A stretch of DNA of 41,834 nucleotides from Elusimicrobiota bacterium (GTDB lineage Bacteria > Elusimicrobiota > Elusimicrobia > UBA1565 > UBA9628), in assembly GCA_016207605.1 (NCBI GenBank), contig JACQPJ010000060.1, positions 1-41,834 of the forward strand, read 5' to 3'. The notes below the pieces were generated by a model. That model saw nothing but the letters and a program-made list of their open reading frames with translations. It had not been told where the DNA came from and searched no databases. Both the position numbers and the translations under genes were made by a program. Shown here piece after piece: positions 32,489 to 40,998 of the stretch (its first letter is position 1; each line of letters opens with the position of its first letter).

Positions 32489-34651
32489 TCACCTTTGATC
32501 GGCCCGGCCCGCCTCGGCCCTTAAACCGTCGAAGCGCTTTTTGACGGCGGCAATCTCGTCGCGATCCTTTAAGCGGTGGACATCCGGTTTAGGATAAAAG
32601 AAGTCTACGACGAACAGCATCAGCCAAAAGCCAACGGCCAAGACCCCTTGAATGGCATTGAACAGGGTCTGCATGCCGAAATCAGCCAGCCGTCCAAACT
32701 CCATTTTGATCGTCTCGACGATGCCCAAGTACATCGACGCCCGATTCGATATTTTTCCAACGGCCCGCAGATGCGCGATGGTTTCGTTGTACGGCCCTCC
32801 CGCAAACGAGCCAACGACGACGTTGCAGACAACCTGGAAGAATCCGAGCAGCGTCAGCACCGACACCGTCTCGCCCACCGGCCCCAGAACCAGCCGCGTG
32901 AGATAAGTGCACAGAATCCCCAGCGATGGCCCCGCGATCAGCACGTCGCCGCGGGCGCCAATGAAACGCAACGCCCTCAGCAGCGCGTTGACCAGCGGAT
33001 GGGGCCCCGCTCGAGACGACAGAATGCGTCCCAACGCGCGAATTGGGCGGTCTAAGGCATCGCGCGTAAGCTCGCTGCAGAACGTAACGTAGTTGAGCAC
33101 GGTTTGATTGAAGAGCGCAAAGCTCACAGCAAAACTAAAGGCCAATCCGATGTAGCCCAAAGATCGCTCCAACGGAATCGCGTGACGATTCACGTAAGCG
33201 AGAATGAGGCTGAATCCGATCGGAATCACCGTGCGCGGGATGGCCGCGAGCGCCGCGTCTTTGGTGATCGGCGCGGGCAACGCTCTCAGCCGCCGCATCT
33301 GCCGCTTTAAAAAGGAAGTCGCCTCAAACATCCTGTCCTCTGCGCCGGGCGAATCCGCCGTCGAATGCACGCCGTCGCTCTGATGATCCAATTCGGGCGC
33401 CATGATCACCCATGGGGTTGTCCCTTTTTCGCGGGCGAGCCATTCGATGTAGCGCGCGTCGTCAGGACTTAGGCTGCCGTTCTTCTCCTCAACGATAACA
33501 GCGACGTCCGACCGCTCGCCGTTCGGGACCGACCGGCCGGTCAACCGGCGGGTGATCTTCGTCAAAATCGATTCCGAAGGATATGCGGTGTACACCCTGG
33601 ATTCAAAAACGGGATGTTCGACCAAAGTGAAATCACCGGTCCCTCGCGCGATTGCGGTCAATGAGGTCCGCCCGTTCTCCAAAAGATCGTTGGAGCGCAG
33701 GCGCAGATGGACCTCTTTACCTTGCAGGAAAGAAAGAAGTCCCGGCTTGTCCTCGGAAGAGAACGGCCGCGCGGGAGCGTCGCCCGCCGCTTCGGAATCC
33801 TGCGCGACAGCCCGCGCCCGCCGCAAAGCGGGTGAAACCATCCTCCAAAAAATCGACACGAGGAGGACAAGTCCTGCCGCAACCAGCATTCCCGTGGGCA
33901 TCGACAACGACAGCCCTGTCTTCCCGTCCTGGGCGACCGCGGCAACGGGCGAAGCCAACACGATCACCGCAGCAGCCAACGCGGAGTTCAGCCCGCGAGG
34001 TGAAAAAATGGATCGTGGCCGGTCCTGGGCTTTGTACCCTGCTTTGTTCCCAAGACGCAGGAATCCGAACGTCCCCGGCGGACGGCCAGGACGGGAAGGC
34101 TGCAGGCGGGCCGCAGGCATGCGGTCTGCGAAACCCAGATCGACTGCGGCAGCGCTGCGCCCGATTTGTGCCTCCAGCGTTTCACTCCGGCTCGAGGCCG
34201 CAGGTCCCTGATCGAAATCCCTTCGGCCGCGGAAAACTCCTTCCAACGCGGACCGCTCCCGCTTGGCGGGCGACAGCGGCTTGAAGAGGATATTCATGGA
34301 GCGACGGATTAAAGCTGCATATGGCACCGCCGCCAAGCCGGGCAACGACATCACCGCCGCCCGCTCAACCGCGGCATGGTAAACGGCCGCGCCGCCAAAG
34401 TTCCGCAGTGCGGGCGGCATGCCGCCCAACGCGAACGTCATATCGGGGAGACTGGAGTTTGGGATCTCCGGCATGGTCGCTTGGTTGGTCGGCAGGACCG
34501 GCTCCAAGGCGAGGAGCTCGGCCCCGCGCCCCGCCGTGTCCACCGGAGGGATGATCGCGTCATAGCGCGCGAAAGCAGGGAGGGCGCCGCCGTTGACGAG
34601 CGCCAGGGACAGCGCCAGGCTCACCATCTTCTTTATCGGGGCTCGGTTCAT
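32489..34651 (-). CDS. Polytopic membrane protein, paralogue B, with exported N-terminal extension
   Basis: A 720-residue protein of unrecognised family. It starts with a signal-peptide-like segment (KKMVSLALSLALVNGGALPAFA), followed by ~200 residues of low-complexity, Pro/Arg-rich sequence, one or two hydrophobic segments (LNSALAAAVIVLASPVAAVA; GMLVAAGLVLLVSIFW) and, from about residue 305, the same domain as paralogue A (GKEVHLRLRSNDLLENG; VAVIVEEKNGSLSPDDARY; VLIAGPSLGILCTYLTRLVL; NRASMYLGIVETIKME). The shared region is so similar that duplication was recent or is maintained by selection. The gene has visibly lower GC than paralogue A. A GTACACT box lies about 30 nt before the ATG. Confidence 0.75.
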   Translation of the reverse strand: MNRAPIKKMVSLALSLALVNGGALPAFARYDAIIPPVDTAGRGAELLALEPVLPTNQATMPEIPNSSLPDMTFALGGMPPALRNFGGAAVYHAAVERAAVMSLPGLAAVPYAALIRRSMNILFKPLSPAKRERSALEGVFRGRRDFDQGPAASSRSETLEAQIGRSAAAVDLGFADRMPAARLQPSRPGRPPGTFGFLRLGNKAGYKAQDRPRSIFSPRGLNSALAAAVIVLASPVAAVAQDGKTGLSLSMPTGMLVAAGLVLLVSIFWRMVSPALRRARAVAQDSEAAGDAPARPFSSEDKPGLLSFLQGKEVHLRLRSNDLLENGRTSLTAIARGTGDFTLVEHPVFESRVYTAYPSESILTKITRRLTGRSVPNGERSDVAVIVEEKNGSLSPDDARYIEWLAREKGTTPWVIMAPELDHQSDGVHSTADSPGAEDRMFEATSFLKRQMRRLRALPAPITKDAALAAIPRTVIPIGFSLILAYVNRHAIPLERSLGYIGLAFSFAVSFALFNQTVLNYVTFCSELTRDALDRPIRALGRILSSRAGPHPLVNALLRALRFIGARGDVLIAGPSLGILCTYLTRLVLGPVGETVSVLTLLGFFQVVCNVVVGSFAGGPYNETIAHLRAVGKISNRASMYLGIVETIKMEFGRLADFGMQTLFNAIQGVLAVGFWLMLFVVDFFYPKPDVHRLKDRDEIAAVKKRFDGLRAEAGRADQR

Positions 34652-34709
34652 GGGCTTGACTTGGCGCGCTCCTCCACTCTAAGTGTACATAAGGAAGAAA
34701 AAGGCTTGT

Positions 34710-34748
34710 TGGGTCCAAAGTCCTACCTCGGCAGGGTCTTTGGGCCCA
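34710..34748. promoter_or_regulatory. GGGTCC/GGGCCC hairpin element, copy H2
   Basis: TGGGTCCAAAG pairs with TCTTTGGGCCCA (G-T allowed). The inner loop CCTACCTCGGCAGG can pair CCT with AGG. The element lies between the outer-membrane protein gene and paralogue B. On the minus strand it is followed after a short gap by CCTTTTT, so it could also act as a weak terminator. Confidence 0.55.
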
Positions 34749-34781
34749 GAACCGTCTGGGTCCCCTCCGGCAGCCCGCCGT

Positions 34782-35936
34782 TTACTGGAGGAAGATCAGG
34801 CCGGAGGATGTCGCGTCAGCGGGCGGCGGGGCCGGCGCGTGGGGGTGGGCAGCGGAGCGCGGCGCCGCCGCGGGAGGGACGGAGGCGGACGGAGGGACGG
34901 CGGCGGGAGGAGCGGGCTTGGGCGCCGGGCGGGGCGAGTGGGGACGGGGGCGGCGGAGGTAGAAGATGGCGGGGCCGCGGCCGATCTCGAAGGGAAGGGC
35001 GAAGCCGACCTGGGCGATGAAGCTGCGGTACTGGATGGAGCCGAGGGCCTTGAGTTCGGCGTTGGCGAAGACGCTCCAGGTGGGGCGGGCGTACTCCGCG
35101 CCGAAGATCCAGCGGCCCTGGCTCTTCTCGGGGCGGTCGCTGGCCTGGCCGCTGACCGGCGTGACCAGGAAGGACGCGGGCGTGAGGTCGAGGCGGGAGC
35201 TGACCAAGCCCGTGGCGTAGTTGTAGCCCAGGCCGAGGAAGGGCGTCCAGGCGCCGAAGCTCTGCTGGGCCACGGCGGTCAGGCCGAAGCTGTTGACGCT
35301 CCAGCGGATGTCGCCGGAGAGGTCGCTGTCGGTGGTGAAGTTGTCGCCCACGTTGACGTTGAACTTCCCCTTGAGGGCGGTGCGGCCCCGGACGTGGTTG
35401 TAGTGGGCGCCGACCGTGAGCCGGGGCCGGCCGGACCCGCCGAAGAAGTGCTGGCGCAGGCCCGCGCCGTAGGAGTTGGTCTGGACCTGCGCGGTGAAGT
35501 TGGGCGAAATCTTGTAGCCAGCGGGGGTGGTGGCGTCGGCCAGGCGGAGGTAGGCGTCGCCGTCCCAGGGCAGGCCCATGCGCAGGTGCAGGGCCAAGTT
35601 GGGAAAGAGGACCGTGTTCGGGAAGAGGTCGGACCCCGCGCCGCCCTGGAGGGCGGGGGTCTGCAGGGCGGGAAAGCCGCGCTTGTCCAGCGGCATGCGG
35701 CCCACGCCGAAGGAGACGTCGGGCTGGAGGGCGTAGCCCTTGACGACGCTGGGCGGGTCGAAGTTGGAGCCCGCGTTGAAGGCCAGTCCCTGCGCCAGCT
35801 CGTGGCTGAGCCACTGCATCATGCTCTGGACGTCCTCGTCCAGGGAGGGGTTGGCGGCGGCCGCGGCGCGCGGCAGGGCGAGGGCCAGGACGGCGGCCGC
35901 GGCGGCGAGCGCCCGCCGGGCCCGCGCGCCGGTCAA
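34782..35936 (-). CDS. Outer-membrane beta-barrel protein
   Basis: A 384-residue protein with a signal peptide (hydrophobic AAAAVLALALPRAAAA). The body alternates hydrophobic and polar residues with many aromatics (LALHLRMGLPWDGDAYLRL, RLTVGAHYNHVRG, FLGLGYNYATGLVSSRLD), the pattern of a transmembrane barrel of about 12 strands. The barrel ends near PFEIGRGPAIFYLRR. A ~65-residue Pro/Ala/Ser tail follows, unusual because barrels normally end on an aromatic residue; the final residues GLIFLQ could be a last short strand. The TTG start at 35936 overlaps the TGA of the small upstream gene (TTGA). Substrate or role unknown. Confidence 0.78.
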   Translation of the reverse strand: MTGARARRALAAAAAVLALALPRAAAAANPSLDEDVQSMMQWLSHELAQGLAFNAGSNFDPPSVVKGYALQPDVSFGVGRMPLDKRGFPALQTPALQGGAGSDLFPNTVLFPNLALHLRMGLPWDGDAYLRLADATTPAGYKISPNFTAQVQTNSYGAGLRQHFFGGSGRPRLTVGAHYNHVRGRTALKGKFNVNVGDNFTTDSDLSGDIRWSVNSFGLTAVAQQSFGAWTPFLGLGYNYATGLVSSRLDLTPASFLVTPVSGQASDRPEKSQGRWIFGAEYARPTWSVFANAELKALGSIQYRSFIAQVGFALPFEIGRGPAIFYLRRPRPHSPRPAPKPAPPAAVPPSASVPPAAAPRSAAHPHAPAPPPADATSSGLIFLQ

Positions 35937-36100
35937 TGCTTGACGACGGGGCGGGAGCGGTCCGTCGTCCAGCGGTACGCCTGCGCGCCCTTCTCAAAGG
36001 CGAGCACCGTCTTGGCGTCCCTCCGGTCGAGCGCGAGCCGCGTGCGCGAACGGCGGCCGTCGTCTGGGCTGATCTTTTTCATCGTCGGCATCCTGACCAT
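35933..36100 (-). CDS. Small basic protein upstream of the barrel gene
   Basis: A 55-residue frame (MVRMPTMKKISPDDGRRSRT, later TVLAFEKGAQAYRWTTD) of no known family. Three facts support it as real: an extended -10 lies exactly 6 nt before its ATG, its stop overlaps the TTG start of the barrel gene, and the middle is non-repetitive and protein-like. ATGs at 36091 and 36082 are alternative starts. It may mainly serve to couple translation of the barrel protein. Confidence 0.55.
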   Translation of the reverse strand: MVRMPTMKKISPDDGRRSRTRLALDRRDAKTVLAFEKGAQAYRWTTDRSRPVVKH

Positions 36101-36115
36101 GCTCCGATCATAACA
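36101..36115 (-). promoter_or_regulatory. Extended -10 promoter of the small gene and barrel
   Basis: On the minus strand TGTTATGAT (hexamer at 36107-36112) is followed by 6 nt and then the ATG at 36100, so the message would be leaderless. Confidence 0.55.
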
Positions 36116-36130
36116 TCCGCTTCGCCCGGC

Positions 36131-36187
36131 GTCCTGGGCCCGAAGACCCAGACCGAGGGACCAAAGGACCTAGATGCTCCTGGGCCC
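36131..36187. promoter_or_regulatory. GGGTCC/GGGCCC element, copy H3
   Basis: On the minus strand this gap reads AGCATCTAGGTCCTTTGG, TCCCTCGG, then CTGGGTCTTCGGGCCCAG, which can fold on itself. The segment AGCATCTAGG also occurs at the end of the ~56-bp repeat family, suggesting the two families are related. It lies between the metallophosphoesterase stop and the small-gene promoter. Confidence 0.5.
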
Positions 36188-36942
36188 TATTGTCCATGCT
36201 GGAGGCGGACCGCCAGGCGCTCCGGCAGGCCTGCGGCGCGGATTTTGGCCTGGACGGCGGCGATGTCGTAGGGCACGCGCAGGACCTGGAACGTCCCGCG
36301 GTCCGAGTCGTAGACGCCGCAGGCGGCGCGGGGGTCCTGGTCGCGCGGCTGGCCGACCGAGCCGGGATTGAGGGCGACGGGCGCCGGCCCCCCGTCGGCG
36401 GCGCGGGGCAGGAGCTCCTCCCCCTCGTCCAGAACGCGCGCCTCGACTTTCTCCGGTGCGGCGGCGCGGAAGCGGAAGAGCAGAGGGATGTGGCTGTGGC
36501 CCACGATCAGGGGCCAGGCGCCCACGAGAGGCGCGTTCTCGCGGAACTGGGCCGGGCTGAGCAGGTACTCCTCCGGGGGGTTGCGGGGGGTGCCGTGGAC
36601 GAGCGTGAAGTCGGCGGCGTCCACGCGCCCGGGCAGGCCCTCCAGGAAGCTCCAGTCCTCGTCGGCGAGGCGCTCCCGCGTCCAGAGGACGGCCTCCCGG
36701 GCGTAGGGGTTGAACCACTCCAAGCCCATGCGCCCGATCGCGGCGAGGTCGTGGTTGCCGGCCACCGCGGACAGGTTGGGCAGGGCGCGCACGCGCGCCA
36801 GGCAGGCCCCGGGGTCGGGGCCGTAGCCCACGAGGTCGCCGCCGCAAATCCAGGCGCCGGCCCCGCGGGCCGTCAAGGCGTCGAGGACGGCCGAGAGGGC
36901 CTCGAGGTTGGAGTGGACGTCGGAGAAGACCCCGTAGATCAA
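36187..36942 (-). CDS. Metallophosphoesterase (YfcE/MJ0936-like)
   Basis: A 251-residue calcineurin-like phosphoesterase. The metal-binding motifs are all visible: YGVFSDVHSNLEAL (DxH), WICGGDLVGYGPDP (GD), SAVAGNHDLAAIG (GNHD), LVHGTPRNP and VGHSHIPLLFR (GHxH). ALNPGSVGQPRD is typical of this subgroup. The TTG at 36942 overlaps the smc stop (TTGA). The substrate is probably a small phosphodiester or phosphomonoester; it cannot be specified. Confidence 0.9.
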   Translation of the reverse strand: MIYGVFSDVHSNLEALSAVLDALTARGAGAWICGGDLVGYGPDPGACLARVRALPNLSAVAGNHDLAAIGRMGLEWFNPYAREAVLWTRERLADEDWSFLEGLPGRVDAADFTLVHGTPRNPPEEYLLSPAQFRENAPLVGAWPLIVGHSHIPLLFRFRAAAPEKVEARVLDEGEELLPRAADGGPAPVALNPGSVGQPRDQDPRAACGVYDSDRGTFQVLRVPYDIAAVQAKIRAAGLPERLAVRLQHGQ

Positions 36943-39900
36943 CCCGCGGGCTCGAAGGGACCCTGCTGGAGCGCGCCCGCCTTGGGCGCCTCCGCCGTGG
37001 ACGCGGGCTGGGCGCGGAAGTCCACGGAGACGAGCATGGACACTCCCTTCTCCTCCATGGTCACGCCGTAGATCACGTCGGCGGCCTCCATCGTGCGCTT
37101 GTTGTGGCTGACGATGAGGAACTGGGTCTTGTTCTGGAACTCGCGCAGGAGGGCGACGAAGCGCTCGATGTTGGCGTCGTCGAGGGCGGCGTCGGCCTCG
37201 TCGAGCATGCAGAAGGGAGCGGGGCGCACCATGAAGAAGGCGAAGAGAAGCGCGATGGCGGTCAGCGTCTTTTCGCCGCCGGAGAGCAGCGAGATGCTCT
37301 GCAGCTTCTTGCCCGGCGGCTGGGCCACGATCTCCACGCCGGTCTCGAGCATGTTCTCCGGGTCGGTCATGACCAGGTCCGCCTCGCCGCCCTCGAAGAG
37401 CACGGCGTAGAGGCGGCGGAAGTGCTCGCGCACCTCGGTGAAGGTCGAGCGGAAGTTCTCGCGCGTGGAGGCGTTGATCTTGGCGATGGCGGCCTTGAGG
37501 TCCTCCTTGGCCTGCTGAAGGTCCTGGATCTGGGCGTGGAGGGACTTCTGGCGCTCGGCCAGGGCCTCGTACTCCTCGGGCGCGGCCATGTTGACGTTGC
37601 CCATCGAGGCCAGGCGGCGCTTGAGCGTCTCGATCTTCTCGACGTCGGGAACCACGCCGGCGTATTTGGCGCGGGCCTCGTCGAAGCCCAGCCGCCACTC
37701 GTCCCAGAGGCGGTTCTTGAGCAGGTCCTGCCGGCTCTTGAGCGCGGTGGCGCGGACCTCGTGCTGGTGCAGGTCGGACTGGGCCTGATCGTGCTCGGCC
37801 TGCAGGCGCTTGAGGACCGCGCCGCGCTCGTCGAGGGCCTTCTGCAGGTCCTGCAGGCGCTCGGCGACGGCCTTGGCCTCGTTCTCGCGCTCGGCCAGGC
37901 GCCGCGCGCCGTCGGCGATCTCGGCGCGCATGCGCTGCTGGGCCTCCAGCGTCTCGGCCCTGCGGCGGGCCAACTCCCCCGCCTCGGCCTCCAGCCGCGC
38001 GGTCGCGGCGTCCAGGGCGGCCTTCTCGTCGTCGAGGCGCGCGCGGCTGGACTGGTAGGCCAGCCTCTGCTCCTCCACGCCGCGGCGGCGCTCGTCGAGC
38101 CCGGAGAAGGCGGCGCGGCGGCCGGCCAGCTCCTCGCGCGCGGCGGCGGCGGCCTCGGCCGCGCGGGCCTCCTGGGCGCGGGAGGCCTCGGCGCGCGCCT
38201 CGGCCTCGGCGCGCGCCGCGCGGCGCTCGCGGATGGCCTCCTTGGCGAGCGCGGCGTCGGCCGAGGCCCGCGCCGCCTCCTCGGCGGAGAGCTCCACGTT
38301 GCGCTCCTGGTTGCCCAGGGCCTGCTCGAGCTGGGCCGCGCGCGAGTCCAGGGCGTGGCGGCGCCCCGAGGCCAGCGCCAGGGCCTCGGCGGCGCGCCGG
38401 CCGGCCGCCGCGGCCTCGGCCAGGGCGGACTCCAGGCGCGCGCGCTCCGCGGCCAGCTCGGTCCCGCGCGACTCCAGCCGCGCCGCGCGCCCGCGCAGCT
38501 CGCCCAGGTCCGCGAGCGAGGGCGAGGGGCCGTCCTTGGGCGCGGCGCCGCCGGAGACCCAGTGGTCGCCGAAGATCGTCCCGCCCAGCTCGTAGGCCTC
38601 GGCCAGGAGGTGGCGCACGACCCGGTCGTGGCGCGTGTCCCAGCGCACGCGCGAGAGCACGGGCCGGGCCCCCGGCGGGTAGGGCCGCTCGGAGTTCTCG
38701 GGCAGGGAGGAGAGGACGAGGAAGCGGGCGCGGCCGGCGGCGGAGTCGCGCAGCAGCTCCACGCCCGCGCGGGCCGCGGTGGAGTCCTCCACGACCACGG
38801 CGTAGAGGCGCTCGCCGAGCAGGTCCTCGACGGCGGGCCTGGCCGCGGCGTCGACGCGCAGCAGCGAGCTCACCATGCCCAGCACGCCGGGGATGCCCGC
38901 GCCCAGCACGGCTTGGGCGCCGACCCAATAAGGGTTCTGGCCTCCCTGGGATTCCAGGGCCTCGGCGCGGGCCTTGTCCCGGGCGAGCTCCGCGTGCAGG
39001 CGCACGGCTTCCTCGCCCTGCGCGGCCTGGCGGCGGCGCAGGTCCTCGGTCGCCGACTCCGCGGACGCGGCGGAGGAGGAGGCCTCGGCGAGGACGGCGT
39101 CGGCCTGGTCCCTCTCCGCGGCGAGGGACCCGAGGCCGGCGCGGGCCTCCGCGCAAGCGGCCTGGTCGCGCTCCAGGCTCTTGAGCGCGGCGCGCGCGCG
39201 CACCTCGGCGCGGGCGAAGTCGGACTCGGCGGCGGAGGCGCGGCGGCCCTGCTCGTGGGCCTCCTGGACCTGGGCCTGCGCCTGGCGGGCGAGGGCGTCC
39301 TTGACGGCCTGCGCGTCCCGGGCGCGGGCCTCGACCTCGGCCAGCTCGGCGCGCGCGCCCTCGGCCGCCGCGGCGGCCTCGGCGAGCGCCGCCTCGGCCC
39401 GGGCGACGGACGCGGACACCGCCGCGATCTCGGGGGCGATCGCCGCGGCGCGTCCCGCCGCGGCGGCCGACTCGGCGCGGCAGGCCTCGGCGCGCGCGTC
39501 GATGGCGGCGACGGCCTCGGCCGCCCCGCGCAGGCGCTCCTCCAGGCGGCCGATCTCCGTGCGCGTCTCGGCGACCCGCTGGTTGGCCTCGATGAAGCGG
39601 TTCTGCTCGCCGGTCTTCTCCAGGTTCAAGGCGGCCAGGCCCGCCCCCTCGGCCGCGATCTGCGAGCGGCGCTCGCCCAGGACCTGCTCGACCGGGCCGA
39701 TGCTCTCCCGCATGCCGGCCAGCTCCTTTTCGGCCTCGGCCGCCTGCTGGAGGATGTGCGCGGCCTCCTGGAGGGCGAGCTCCTCCTTGTACTTGGCGTA
39801 GAGCTTGGCCTTGCGCGCGTCGCTGTCGAGCTTGCGGACCTGCTCCTCGATGAGCACGACCGAGTCCTGCAGCCGACCCAGGTCCGCGTCCACGCGGTCG

Positions 39901-40442
39901 AGCTTGCGCAGGGCCTCGTCGCGCTTGGCGTTGTACTTGGCCACGCCCGCGGCCTCCTCGAAGAAGGCGCGGCGCTCCTCGGGCTTGGCCCGGATCATCT
40001 GGTCCACGCCGCCCTGGTCGATGATGGCGTAGCCGTCCCCTCCCAACCCCGTGTCCAGGAACATCTCGCGGATGTCTCTCAGACGGCACTGCGTTTTGTT
40101 CAAAAAATACTGAGACTCCCCCGAACGGAATAAACGCCGCGAGATCACGACCTCCGAATATTGGACCGGCAAAAGACTCGCGGCGTTGTCGAAGGTGAGC
40201 GTGACCTCGGCCATCGACAGCGGCGGCCGCTTGGCCGTGCCCGCGAAGATGACGTCGGTCATCGCGTCGGCGCGCAGGGACTTCCAGGACATCTCCCCCA
40301 GGCACCAGCGCACCGCCTCCATGACATTGGACTTGCCGCAGCCGTTGGGGCCGATGACGCCGGTGATGCCCGGCTCCAGATCCACGCGCGTCTTGAGCGC
40401 GAAGGATTTGTAGCCGGAGAGGTCGATGGATTTTAGATGCAT
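36939..40442 (-). CDS. smc: Chromosome segregation ATPase SMC
   Basis: SMC organises and segregates the chromosome as a ring-shaped dimer. The 1167-residue protein has the N-terminal ATPase half with Walker A VIGPNGCGKSNVMEAVRW and the SMC-type LRADAMTDVIFAGT. A long Ala/Glu/Arg-rich coiled coil surrounds a hinge at about 500-630 (GIPGVLGMVSSLLRVDAAA; GERLYAVVVEDSTAA; GGTIFGDHWVSGG). The C-terminal half has signature ISLLSGGEKTLTAIALLFAF and Walker B FCMLDEADAALDDANI. The C-terminal ~35 residues are a nonconserved tail. No scpA or scpB is in the window. Confidence 0.96.
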   Translation of the reverse strand: MHLKSIDLSGYKSFALKTRVDLEPGITGVIGPNGCGKSNVMEAVRWCLGEMSWKSLRADAMTDVIFAGTAKRPPLSMAEVTLTFDNAASLLPVQYSEVVISRRLFRSGESQYFLNKTQCRLRDIREMFLDTGLGGDGYAIIDQGGVDQMIRAKPEERRAFFEEAAGVAKYNAKRDEALRKLDRVDADLGRLQDSVVLIEEQVRKLDSDARKAKLYAKYKEELALQEAAHILQQAAEAEKELAGMRESIGPVEQVLGERRSQIAAEGAGLAALNLEKTGEQNRFIEANQRVAETRTEIGRLEERLRGAAEAVAAIDARAEACRAESAAAAGRAAAIAPEIAAVSASVARAEAALAEAAAAAEGARAELAEVEARARDAQAVKDALARQAQAQVQEAHEQGRRASAAESDFARAEVRARAALKSLERDQAACAEARAGLGSLAAERDQADAVLAEASSSAASAESATEDLRRRQAAQGEEAVRLHAELARDKARAEALESQGGQNPYWVGAQAVLGAGIPGVLGMVSSLLRVDAAARPAVEDLLGERLYAVVVEDSTAARAGVELLRDSAAGRARFLVLSSLPENSERPYPPGARPVLSRVRWDTRHDRVVRHLLAEAYELGGTIFGDHWVSGGAAPKDGPSPSLADLGELRGRAARLESRGTELAAERARLESALAEAAAAGRRAAEALALASGRRHALDSRAAQLEQALGNQERNVELSAEEAARASADAALAKEAIRERRAARAEAEARAEASRAQEARAAEAAAAAREELAGRRAAFSGLDERRRGVEEQRLAYQSSRARLDDEKAALDAATARLEAEAGELARRRAETLEAQQRMRAEIADGARRLAERENEAKAVAERLQDLQKALDERGAVLKRLQAEHDQAQSDLHQHEVRATALKSRQDLLKNRLWDEWRLGFDEARAKYAGVVPDVEKIETLKRRLASMGNVNMAAPEEYEALAERQKSLHAQIQDLQQAKEDLKAAIAKINASTRENFRSTFTEVREHFRRLYAVLFEGGEADLVMTDPENMLETGVEIVAQPPGKKLQSISLLSGGEKTLTAIALLFAFFMVRPAPFCMLDEADAALDDANIERFVALLREFQNKTQFLIVSHNKRTMEAADVIYGVTMEEKGVSMLVSVDFRAQPASTAEAPKAGALQQGPFEPAG

Positions 40443-40590
40443 GTCCCCTCGGAGACGGCGTCCGCCGCGAGCCGGGAGCGGACCTTCATGCGCTGGATTC
40501 CATATTTTAGCGTCTTTTGCTCGCCCGGCCCCATTCCGTGCCGCGAAGTATAGCAGTCTCCGTCGTAAAACACAACCCGTTTCATCATGG

Positions 40591-40602
40591 TAGAATCCGC
40601 CG
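40591..40602 (+). promoter_or_regulatory. Extended -10 promoter, leaderless start
   Basis: TGGTAGAAT (hexamer at 40591-40596) is followed by 6 nt and the GTG at 40603. No ribosome site is visible. Confidence 0.6.
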
Positions 40603-40998
40603 GTGAACTCGCTGTCGCATTGGCTCGCCCGCGCTGACGAACTCGGCGCCCAGGGCCTCTATTTTGAAGCGCATGAGGAGTTGGAAACTCCGTGGCGGGC
40701 GGCCGTGGGGATGGAAAGACTCGCGCTGCAGGGATTGATCCAGGTCGCGGCCGGGCTGCACCGACTGCGCCTCAATCCAGACAAACCTGAAGGCGCTTTC
40801 TACCTGTTGGACCGCGGACGCGCCAAACTGAGAGCCTCGCGGGGCCTTTTCGATTCCGTCGCGCTGGCCGCGCTCGAGCGCCGGCTGAAGGCGATCCGCG
40901 CCGCCGGCAAGGCCCCGAAGGGCCTGCGCTTCGGGCTCATAGCATCCAGGCCGCGATCCTTCGGACGCGGCACAGATGCGCTGCGGAAAGGCTCATAG
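40603..40998 (+). CDS. DUF309 family protein
   Basis: A 131-residue member of DUF309, small helical proteins of unknown function. The family signature is clear: GLYFEAHEELETPWR (H24, E25, E28), then ALQGLIQVAAGLHRLR and GAFYLLDRGRAKL. The last ~18 residues after KGLRFGL and the TAG stop come from repeat copy D, so the original C-terminus was probably shorter. The GTG start is set by the extended -10 box 6 nt upstream. It diverges from smc. Confidence 0.88.
   Translation: MNSLSHWLARADELGAQGLYFEAHEELETPWRAAVGMERLALQGLIQVAAGLHRLRLNPDKPEGAFYLLDRGRAKLRASRGLFDSVALAALERRLKAIRAAGKAPKGLRFGLIASRPRSFGRGTDALRKGS

Noticed and set aside
36187-40305. Single 1372-residue frame covering the metallophosphoesterase and most of smc
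   Set aside because: Only the last 251 residues encode a real protein; the rest is low-complexity Arg/Gly translation of smc in the wrong frame.
40433-40489. 18-residue upstream frame overlapping the smc start
   Set aside because: Short, no ribosome site, and nothing beyond the overlap suggests translation; chance is likely.
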